A stretch of DNA of 64,000 nt. Source: JBBROS01 sp963792675. GTDB lineage: Bacteria; Pseudomonadota; Alphaproteobacteria; Acetobacterales; Acetobacteraceae. The stretch spans positions 930,001 to 994,000 of the forward strand of contig CAWBWT010000002.1 in NCBI GenBank assembly GCA_963792675.1. The letters are read 5' to 3'. Made by a program: the position numbers and the translations under genes. The notes under the pieces are model-generated. The model ran no database searches. It had not been told where the DNA came from and saw nothing but the letters and a program-made list of their open reading frames with translations. Below, piece after piece: positions 57,971 to 64,000 of the stretch; the first letter of the stretch is position 1; the number at the start of each line of letters is the position of its first letter.

Positions 57971-58783
57971 TCAGGCTTTCGACGCACTCAGCGAAAGCGC
58001 CAGCGGGAACCAGGGCCGGTCGGGCCACACCCAGCAGCGCTCCTCATCCTGCACCAGGCAGCTGAACTGCTGCCAGGTCAGGCGCGGGTGCTCGTGCAGC
58101 CACTCCAGCCGCAACCCGGCCGCGGACAGGGCGCCCAGGATGGCGGTTAGCGGGTGCATGAACTGCACGGTGCGCGCATTCCGCAGCTTCGCCTGAGGAT
58201 CGGCGTAGTCGCTGGGGTCGTCGATCTCCAGCGGTTCGCGCAGGAAATAGGGCGCGAACCAGCCCGGGCGGCCCGATGCATCCGGCGCCTGGTCGTCGAA
58301 CACCGCCGCGACCGGGTGGATGTCGGCGAAGTAGAGCCGGCCGCCGGGTTTCAGGAAATGGGCGACCACGCGCGCCCAGCCGTCGATGTCGGGCAGCCAG
58401 CCGATCGTGCCCCAGGTGGTGAACACGCAATCGAACGAGGCCGGTTCCGGCAACGCCGAGGGGGCGTCGTATAGGTCCGCATGGACGAAGCGTGCCGGGA
58501 CACCCAATGTCGCGCTGTCGGCCCGCGCCGCCTCGACCGCCGGCAGGGAGAAATCCACCCCGGTCACCTCGGCGCCGGCGCGCGCCAGGATCAGGCTGTC
58601 GCGGCCGAAATGGCATTGCAGGTGCAAGAGGCGCTGCCCGGCGACGTCGCCCAGCTCCTCCGCCTCGATCGGGTTAAGCCGGGCGGTGCCGTCCTCCCAG
58701 CGCCCGTTGCCGTAGTCGACGGCCCGATGCACCGCCACCCGCTCGTCCCAGTTGGCGCGGTTGAGCTCACGCCAATCCGACAT
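57971..58783 (-). CDS. Class I SAM-dependent methyltransferase
   Basis: The 270-residue protein has a typical methyltransferase core: RLLHLQCHFGRDSLILARAG (motif I in a form common to a small family with LQCHFG) and VTGVDFSLPAVEAAR. Motif IV-like FDCVFTTWGTIGWLPDI and LKPGGRLYFADIHPVAAVFD follow. The C-terminal half has WLHEHPRLTWQQFSCLV. The substrate is unknown, probably a small molecule. Its ATG shares bases with the SDR stop. It is the last of five genes with overlapping ends. Confidence 0.85.
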   Translation of the reverse strand: MSDWRELNRANWDERVAVHRAVDYGNGRWEDGTARLNPIEAEELGDVAGQRLLHLQCHFGRDSLILARAGAEVTGVDFSLPAVEAARADSATLGVPARFVHADLYDAPSALPEPASFDCVFTTWGTIGWLPDIDGWARVVAHFLKPGGRLYFADIHPVAAVFDDQAPDASGRPGWFAPYFLREPLEIDDPSDYADPQAKLRNARTVQFMHPLTAILGALSAAGLRLEWLHEHPRLTWQQFSCLVQDEERCWVWPDRPWFPLALSLSASKA

Positions 58784-59541
58784 CAGGGGCCGCCGTTGAT
58801 CGTGAGAATAGTGCCGTTGGTATAGGCGCTGCGCGGGCTGGCGAGGAAGGCGACGGCGTCGGCGATCTCCTCCGGCTTGCCCGGCCGCGCGTAGGGCATC
58901 GAGGTGCACAGCGCCATCCAGCGGCCGGCGTCGCCCAGCTCGGCTTCGGCGCGGTGGCGCAGCAGCCGCTCGAGCCGCTCGGTGGCGATCGGGCCGGGGT
59001 TGATGCCGACCGCACGCACGCCGTCCTTGTGCGCGAAGCGGCCGAGCGTGCGGGTGAAGGCCATCAGTGCGGCGTTGCCGGCGGAGCCCGCGACGTAGCC
59101 GGGGTCGAACGTCTCGCCGGCTGAGCCGATCACGTTCACCACCACGCCCTTGGTGTCCTTCAGGACCGGGTAAAGCGCCCGGCACAGCCCGATGAAGCCG
59201 AACACCTTCAGGTCCCAAGCCGCGCGCCAGGTGGCGTTGTCTACCGCCAGGAGGTTGCCGGGCGGGATGGCACCGGCGTTGTTGACCAGGATGTCGATGC
59301 GCCCGGCCGCCGCCGCAACCCGCTCGACCTCCTCTTGCCGCGACAAGTCGGCGGCGATCGTCTCAACCCGGACCTGTCGCCGGGCACGCACGCGGTCCGC
59401 CGCCGCGGCCAGGGTGGCCGGGTCGCGCGACACCAGCACGACGTCGCAGCCCTCCTCCGCCAGCGCTTCGGCGCTGGCGCGGCCGATCCCCTTGGAGCCG
59501 CCGGTGACCAGCGCCCGGCGCCCGGCGAGGCCGAGGTCCAT
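58783..59541 (-). CDS. SDR family protein lacking the usual catalytic Tyr/Lys
   Basis: This 252-residue short-chain dehydrogenase has a complete Rossmann core: TGGSKGIGRASAEALAEEG and ILVNNAGAIPPG. After NVIGSAGE, where family members have YxxxK, it reads AGSAGNAALMAF: the Tyr is Gly and the Lys is Asn, while the following AAL and FTRTLG are normal. Some SDR subfamilies share this change. It might bind a cofactor or ligand without classic hydride transfer, or use other residues. It overlaps both neighbours by one or a few bases. Confidence 0.85.
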   Translation of the reverse strand: MDLGLAGRRALVTGGSKGIGRASAEALAEEGCDVVLVSRDPATLAAAADRVRARRQVRVETIAADLSRQEEVERVAAAAGRIDILVNNAGAIPPGNLLAVDNATWRAAWDLKVFGFIGLCRALYPVLKDTKGVVVNVIGSAGETFDPGYVAGSAGNAALMAFTRTLGRFAHKDGVRAVGINPGPIATERLERLLRHRAEAELGDAGRWMALCTSMPYARPGKPEEIADAVAFLASPRSAYTNGTILTINGGP

Positions 59542-59942
59542 CAGGCCACCACGCGGCGGCGGCCTACGGCAGCATCGAGGCTGAACGCCCCGGCGCCGGC
59601 GGCGACGAAGGCCAGGAAGCCGCCCGCCATGCAGATGTTTTTCTGGAAGTTGATGAGCTGGCCGCGGTCGGCGAAATCGGCATGCGCCAGCAGCGCGGTG
59701 GCGACGCAGAACAGCGCCAGCACCAGCGCCACGATCCGGGTTTGGAAGCCGAGCAGCAGGAGCAGCCCGCCGCCGAGCTCGACGGCAACGACGACAAAAT
59801 AGGTGATGTCCGGCGCCGGCACGCCCATCTTTCCGAGATAAGCGACCGTGCCGGCCATGGCGGTTGCCTTGCCGTAGCCGCTCAGGATGAAGATGGCGCT
59901 GGCCAGGATGCGGCCGACCAGCAGGGCCGGGTCATGGTTCAT
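59541..59942 (-). CDS. DoxX family membrane protein
   Basis: The 133-residue protein has four transmembrane helices and the DoxX layout: ALLVGRILASAIFILSGYGK, VAYLGKMGVPAP, ELGGGLLLLLGFQTRIVALV and a later NFQKNICMAGGFLA. DoxX-like proteins are small membrane proteins linked to quinone or thiosulfate redox chemistry and to oxidative-stress complexes; their exact roles vary. The ATG at 59942 overlaps the PuuD-like stop. Confidence 0.88.
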   Translation of the reverse strand: MNHDPALLVGRILASAIFILSGYGKATAMAGTVAYLGKMGVPAPDITYFVVVAVELGGGLLLLLGFQTRIVALVLALFCVATALLAHADFADRGQLINFQKNICMAGGFLAFVAAGAGAFSLDAAVGRRRVVA

Positions 59943-60679
59943 GCGGCTTTCCTTTGACCGAGCGTTGCGTAGGCGCGGCAGGCGTCGCCGAACGCCCCGA
60001 ACAGCCGCATGCTGTCGGGGTTGGCGGCGTAATTCCACTCGGGGTGCCATTGCACGCCGACCACGAAGGCGGCGCCCTCAGCCCGCACCGCCTCGATCGT
60101 GCCGTCCGGCGCCGTCGCCTCCACCGCGAGGCCCGGCGCCAGCCGATCGATCGCCTGGCCGTGCACCGAGTTCACCACCGTGCGCGGCGCGCCGAGCAGG
60201 GTGGCGAGATGCCCCTGCAAGGCGACCTCGTGCCGCGGCGCATACTGTTCGTCCTTCGTCGTGCCTTGGCCCTGATGGTCCTCGCGCCCATCCAGCAGGT
60301 GGACGCGCTGATGCAGGCTGCCGCCCATCGCGACGTTCAGCTCCTGGATGCCGCGGCAGATCGCCAGCACCGGCATGCCGCGGCGGAGCGCCTCGCGGAT
60401 CAGCGGCAGCGAGGTGCCGTCGCGCGCCGGGTCATGCGCTTCGGGGGTTTCGGACGCGTCGGCGCCGTAATGGCGCGGCTCGACGTTGGATGGGCTCCCC
60501 GGCAGCAACAGGCCGTCGAGCCGGTCGAGGATCGGCAGCGCGGCCTGGCCGATCGGCGGGATCATCACCGGCACGGCGCCGGCGCCGCCGGTCAGCGCCG
60601 CAGCGTAGCGGGCCGGGGTCGCGTGCTGCAGGTGGTTATTGAGGATGCGGGCGCAGGCGGGCAGGCCGACGAGAATCAA
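59939..60679 (-). CDS. Gamma-glutamyl-gamma-aminobutyrate hydrolase family (PuuD-like)
   Basis: This class I glutamine amidotransferase-like peptidase (C26) has 246 residues. The nucleophile is the Cys of LAICRGIQELNVAMGGSLHQ. The His-Glu pair is in GVQWHPEW. DGLLLPGSPSNVEPRHYG and VNSVHGQAIDRLAPGL are typical. PuuD releases GABA from gamma-glutamyl-GABA in putrescine breakdown, but no puuA, puuB or puuC gene accompanies it, so another gamma-glutamyl amide may be the substrate. Start and stop both overlap neighbours by four bases. Confidence 0.9.
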   Translation of the reverse strand: MILVGLPACARILNNHLQHATPARYAAALTGGAGAVPVMIPPIGQAALPILDRLDGLLLPGSPSNVEPRHYGADASETPEAHDPARDGTSLPLIREALRRGMPVLAICRGIQELNVAMGGSLHQRVHLLDGREDHQGQGTTKDEQYAPRHEVALQGHLATLLGAPRTVVNSVHGQAIDRLAPGLAVEATAPDGTIEAVRAEGAAFVVGVQWHPEWNYAANPDSMRLFGAFGDACRAYATLGQRKAA

Positions 60680-61875
60680 GGAACCGTCTCCAATTTCGCG
60701 ACCGCCGGGCGGGGGCGCATCCGGTTGGCGGCGAAGGCGCCGATTGCTCCGGCCAGCACCATCGCCGCCATCGGCCGCGGCGTCCCGTCGGTCAACACGC
60801 CGACCATGATGCCGGACAGCGCGGCCAAAGTGAACTGGATCGTGCCCATTAGGGCCGATGCGCTGCCGGCATGGGCGGCGTGGCGCGACAAGGCGCCGAC
60901 CGCGGCGTTCGGCATCACCAGCCCCATGCTGCCCATCGACAGCATGACCGGTACCACGATCCCGGCCGGGCCGCCGACACCGGCGAACGACAGCGCCACC
61001 AAGGTCAGCCCGGCCGCCATGAACATCGCCAGCGCCGCCCGGAGCACTCGGGCGGCGCCGAAACGGAGGATCAGATGCGGGTTGAGCTGCGAGGACAGGA
61101 TGAACATCGCCGCACTACAGCCGAACAGCATGCCGTACTGCGCCGGGGAGAAGCCGAAATGCTGGATGAACACCGGCGAGGAGCCGCCGATATAGGCGAA
61201 CATGCCGAACATTCCGAACCCGCCGGTCAGCGCATAGCCGAGGAACACCCGGTCGCGCAGCACGCTGGCGAAACGGCCGAGCGTGGACACAAACCCGAGC
61301 CGCAGCCGCCGGTTTGGTGGCAGCGTGTCGGGCAAGGCGCCGATCACCAAGGCGCAGCACAGACTGCCATAGGCGAAGGTCAGCCAGAAAATGGCGTGCC
61401 AACTCGCGAAATCCAGCACGAAGCCGCCAAGCGTCGGCGCCAGGATCGGCGCCGCGCCCATCACCAGCATCAGCCGCGACATCAGCCGGGCTGCGGCATG
61501 GCCGTCGGCCAGGTCGCGCACCATGGCGCGCGGGATCACCATGCTGGCCGAGCCGCCGAACGCGGCGAGGAAGCGCAGCCCGGACAAGGTCCAGATGTCC
61601 GGCGCCAGCGCGCAGCCGGCGTTCGCGACCGAGTAGACCACCGTGCCGACGATCAGCGGTATGCGCCGGCCGTAACGGTCCGACAGCGAGCCTTGCGTCA
61701 CCTGCCCGATGGCCAGGCCGGCGAACCAGGTGGCGAGGGTGATCTGCGCCGTGCCGGGGCGGCCGCCGAGCGACGCCTCGATGGCTGGGAAGGCGGGCAG
61801 GTACATGTCGGTCGAGAGCGGTCCCACGGCGGTGAGGAAGCCGAGCAGGACCGGGAGCCAGGCAGGGTAGGCCAT
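60676..61875 (-). CDS. Bcr/CflA-type multidrug efflux MFS transporter
   Basis: The 399-residue, 12-helix major facilitator opens PVLLGFLTAVGPLSTDMYLP, the Bcr/CflA signature. Motif A is GSLSDRYGRRIPLIVG. RFLAAFGGSASMVIPRAMVR and LMLVMGAAPILAPTLGGFVL (motif C-like) follow. It exports small toxic compounds by proton exchange. It is the first gene of a five-gene unit with overlapping ends (PuuD-like, DoxX, SDR, methyltransferase), so it probably exports a substrate or product of those enzymes. Confidence 0.9.
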   Translation of the reverse strand: MAYPAWLPVLLGFLTAVGPLSTDMYLPAFPAIEASLGGRPGTAQITLATWFAGLAIGQVTQGSLSDRYGRRIPLIVGTVVYSVANAGCALAPDIWTLSGLRFLAAFGGSASMVIPRAMVRDLADGHAAARLMSRLMLVMGAAPILAPTLGGFVLDFASWHAIFWLTFAYGSLCCALVIGALPDTLPPNRRLRLGFVSTLGRFASVLRDRVFLGYALTGGFGMFGMFAYIGGSSPVFIQHFGFSPAQYGMLFGCSAAMFILSSQLNPHLILRFGAARVLRAALAMFMAAGLTLVALSFAGVGGPAGIVVPVMLSMGSMGLVMPNAAVGALSRHAAHAGSASALMGTIQFTLAALSGIMVGVLTDGTPRPMAAMVLAGAIGAFAANRMRPRPAVAKLETVP

Positions 61876-61975
61876 TAGTCGAGTGTGGCAGCATATTGCA
61901 CCGCAGCACAGCCGGGCCGCGGGCAGGAGCCATCACCTGCACGCGGGGCAGGCGGATGCCTGGGTCAAGTTCGGG

Positions 61976-62005
61976 TTGACCCCGGCCGCACGCACCCCCT
62001 ATAGG
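61976..62005 (+). promoter_or_regulatory. Promoter of tRNA-Thr
   Basis: TTGACC (61976-61981) and TATAGG (62000-62005) are 18 bases apart, and the tRNA begins 22 bases after the -10. GGGTCAA/TTGACCC (61962-61968 and 61976-61982) forms a hairpin that includes the -35. Confidence 0.65.
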
Positions 62006-62027
62006 GCGCAACGCCTCGCTGCCCGGC

Positions 62028-62102
<75 letters not shown>

Positions 62103-62490
62103 TTCCTTCATCGCACCGGTGCCGAACGGAACCGCACGCCGATCGGCAAGCCTTCCGCCAGTTCCTGATGGGTGGCCGCGGCGGTCAGGACCTTGGCCGG
62201 CGCCAGGGTGACGAGCATGGGATAATCACTGGCGGGCTCGACGTCAGCGTTACGAAGTTCCAACTGTAATCGGGCGCTAGCCGCGATGGTCCGAGAGCTG
62301 TGCCGCCAGCAACATCCTGGCCGGGCCGGTGCCGACGCCCTGCTTGGTTTCTTTCTGTCCTCGGGCCACGCTGTCCGATGCGCCGGCGTTTCGTGGCCAT
62401 CCCGACCCGCGGCTTGGACCGCGGCGACGTACCGATCGCGGTTAATTGACCCTCGTTGACGCCCCGGACCACGTCATCCGGGGCGCAGCG
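62103..62490. other. 388-base gap, possible coding remnant on the minus strand
   Basis: No intact gene is seen. Minus-strand bases 62264 to 62108 read open with protein-like composition, including ASDYPMLVTLAPAKVLTAAA and GLPIGVRFRSAPVR before a stop. Other frames nearby also look partly protein-like. It could be the eroded end of a gene; I cannot name a family. A hairpin at 62461-62484 closes the gap. Confidence 0.3.
62461..62484 (-). terminator. Hairpin after the DUF6489 gene
   Basis: GCCCCGGA and TCCGGGGC form an 8-bp perfect stem with an 8-base loop, seven bases beyond the DUF6489 stop. No T-tract follows on the minus strand, so terminator activity is uncertain. Confidence 0.4.
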
Positions 62491-62745
62491 TCACCGTCCG
62501 GTGGCGCCGCCGTCACCGTTGGTCCGGAAGAACCGCCCGACGACCTCGGTGAACTGCTCGGGGGTTTGCGGCACCAGTGACATCCACGACCGGAGCATCG
62601 CGTCCGGCGAGAAGCGATCGACGGCCTGCATCATCTCCGCTTCGAGCCGCGTCATGATGGCCGCCTGCATGGGCTTGAGGTCCGGCAGCCCGATGAACTG
62701 GCGCGCCTCGTGCGGCGTACACTCGACCTCGATTGTGACCTTCAT
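62491..62745 (-). CDS. DUF6489 family small protein
   Basis: The 84-residue product starts MKVTIEVECTPHEARQFIGL, then DLKPMQAAIMTRLEAEMMQA and a later RSWMSLVPQTPEQFTEVVGR. It matches DUF6489, a short alphaproteobacterial family of unknown role, sometimes near polyhydroxyalkanoate genes. A strong GGGGAGGA site precedes the ATG at 62745. Longer in-frame starts upstream lack support. It is divergent from phaC across a 204-base gap. Confidence 0.8.
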   Translation of the reverse strand: MKVTIEVECTPHEARQFIGLPDLKPMQAAIMTRLEAEMMQAVDRFSPDAMLRSWMSLVPQTPEQFTEVVGRFFRTNGDGGATGR

Positions 62746-62949
62746 GCCGTCCTCCCCGGTTAAACCCGTCCTGCCGCAAGCCGTTTCTTCTTCGACGCGT
62801 AGCGCGGTCGATCGCTCGTCCCGCTCGACGCCGATGGTAACTGAGGCGCAGGGCAGTCGAGGGTCAACCGTTTGCGCGTGGACGGGACCGCATGGCCGTA
62901 GGACCGTGTCCGCCAACGCGGCAACCCGCTCCGACTGGGAGGAACAACA

Positions 62950-64000
62950 ATGACAACTAAGAACGAAGAACGGGAACCGGCTTCGAGATCATCGGCAGGC
63001 TCCGGCGACACCGGTCCCGAGGCGCTGCTGCAGACGTGGCTGCAGGTGTTCGGCAACCCGGGCGTGAACTGGCCGGAACCGTGGAAGCAGGCCACGGCCG
63101 CCGCGGACGCGATGCCGTTTGGCAATCCGTTCGATTTCAGCAACGCCCTTGCACACCACCCGGTGCTGGCGTCCATCGACAAGGTCTGGAACGCGAACCC
63201 GATGCGGGATGTCATTCCAATCGACTGGGCAGGCATCACGGCGGCGCTGCGGATCGTGTCGATGCGATCACTGGCCAATCCCGCCCGCGCGCTGTCCATC
63301 GCCATGAACTTCAACGCCGAGGTGCTGCGCACGGCGGTGGACGTTTGGAGCGACACCGCGCGACGCTGGTGGGGTGTCGCGTCGGGCGACGGCGCGACGC
63401 CCGCCGCCACCGCCGCCGACAAACGGTTCGCCGCGCCGGACTGGCACGACAACCCGGCCTTCCGGATGGTCAAGGACCTTTACCTGCTGGCGTCCGATGC
63501 CTTGCTGCAGACCGCCAAGGACCCTGGCGCCGACAATGCGGAGCAGCAACGCATCAACTTTCACCTGCGCCAGTTCGTGGACGCGATGAGCCCGTCGCTG
63601 ATGCTGTTTTCCAACCCGGTCGCATTGCGCCGGGCGGTGGAGACGGGCGGCGGCAGCTTGATGCACGGCATGCAGAACCTGTTGGACGACCTCAAGCAGG
63701 GCAAGCTCAGCATGGTCGATGCGACCGCGTTCGCGCCGGGCCGCAACCTGGCCCTGACCCCAGGCAAGGTGGTGCATCGCAACAAGCTGATCGAGCTGAT
63801 CCAATACGCGCCGACCACCGCCGAGGTCCGGGCGACGCCGCTGCTGCTGCTGCCGCCCTGGATCAACAAGTTCTACATCCTCGACATGCAGCCGAAGAAC
63901 AGCCTGATCGGTTACCTCGTGGCGCAGGGCTTCACCGTGTTCGTGGTGTCCTGGAAGAACCCCGACGCCTCGATGGAAGACACTAGCATCGAGGATTACA
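62950..64000 (+). CDS. phaC: Class I poly(R)-hydroxyalkanoate synthase, 3' end outside the window
   Basis: This enzyme polymerises (R)-3-hydroxyacyl-CoA into storage polyester granules. The 350 codons visible are the N-terminal PhaC domain (DKRFAAPDWHDNPAFRMVKD, MSPSLMLFSNPVALRRAVET, GKVVHRNKLIELIQYAP) and the start of the alpha/beta-hydrolase core (LLLLPPWINKFYILDMQPKN, QGFTVFVVSWKNPD). The catalytic cysteine box lies beyond the window. GGGAGG eight bases before the ATG is a strong ribosome-binding site. The frame is intact to the edge. Confidence 0.95.
   Translation, partial: MTTKNEEREPASRSSAGSGDTGPEALLQTWLQVFGNPGVNWPEPWKQATAAADAMPFGNPFDFSNALAHHPVLASIDKVWNANPMRDVIPIDWAGITAALRIVSMRSLANPARALSIAMNFNAEVLRTAVDVWSDTARRWWGVASGDGATPAATAADKRFAAPDWHDNPAFRMVKDLYLLASDALLQTAKDPGADNAEQQRINFHLRQFVDAMSPSLMLFSNPVALRRAVETGGGSLMHGMQNLLDDLKQGKLSMVDATAFAPGRNLALTPGKVVHRNKLIELIQYAPTTAEVRATPLLLLPPWINKFYILDMQPKNSLIGYLVAQGFTVFVVSWKNPDASMEDTSIEDY

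Overview
The window is 64 kb of very GC-rich bacterial chromosome. The ffs-dnaX-ybaB order, the alphaproteobacterial tRNA-Thr(GGT), a class I PHA synthase next to a DUF6489 gene, and DUF6311, SYLF and Uma2 proteins all suggest an alphaproteobacterium, most likely Rhodospirillales/Acetobacteraceae-like. No phage, IS element, CRISPR array or rRNA was seen. Many reading frames carry single-base frameshifts, densest at 15.6-20.2 kb and including the essential dnaX, so part of the sequence probably contains uncorrected indels. Frameshifted genes are given as whole loci.

0-13.6 kb: a ChaC-type cyclotransferase, a frameshifted DEAD/DEAH helicase, a Uma2 nuclease-fold protein, a metallohydrolase, uvrB and a membrane diguanylate cyclase. 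An RND efflux pump follows; its periplasmic adaptor is fused in frame to a TetR repressor, with a perfect palindrome just upstream.

13.7-29.7 kb: a degenerate AAA-like membrane protein, ybaB-dnaX-ffs, nudC, a DUF6311-like membrane protein, an acyltransferase, SYLF, DUF892 and PhzF proteins, a REP-like repeat pair, a cytosine deaminase-like hydrolase, DUF1223, a candidate small RNA, a cupredoxin-like protein and a Kef-type antiporter. gyrB follows at 29.9-32.3 kb.

32.3-36 kb: a LacI/SnoaL-like catabolic locus with a scar. About 0.9 kb of an ABC sugar-permease operon lies between two truncated divergent SnoaL-like genes.

36-49 kb: a six-gene minus-strand surface-glycan operon. It encodes a bifunctional GT2-GT4 protein, a double methyltransferase with NPDV repeats, a ~1464-residue methyltransferase/coiled-coil/GT2/GT4/RgpF protein, single GT2 and GT4 enzymes and a nucleotide-sugar epimerase. 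Together these look like a polysaccharide assembly and methylation line.

49-57 kb: a catabolic block of two M20 hydrolases, a DAO-type FAD oxidoreductase, an orphan molybdopterin hydroxylase large subunit and a GMC oxidoreductase. 57.2-61.9 kb holds an MNT-HEPN toxin-antitoxin pair and a five-gene operon with overlapping ends (MFS, PuuD, DoxX, SDR, methyltransferase). The window ends with tRNA-Thr, DUF6489 and a phaC cut off by the window edge.
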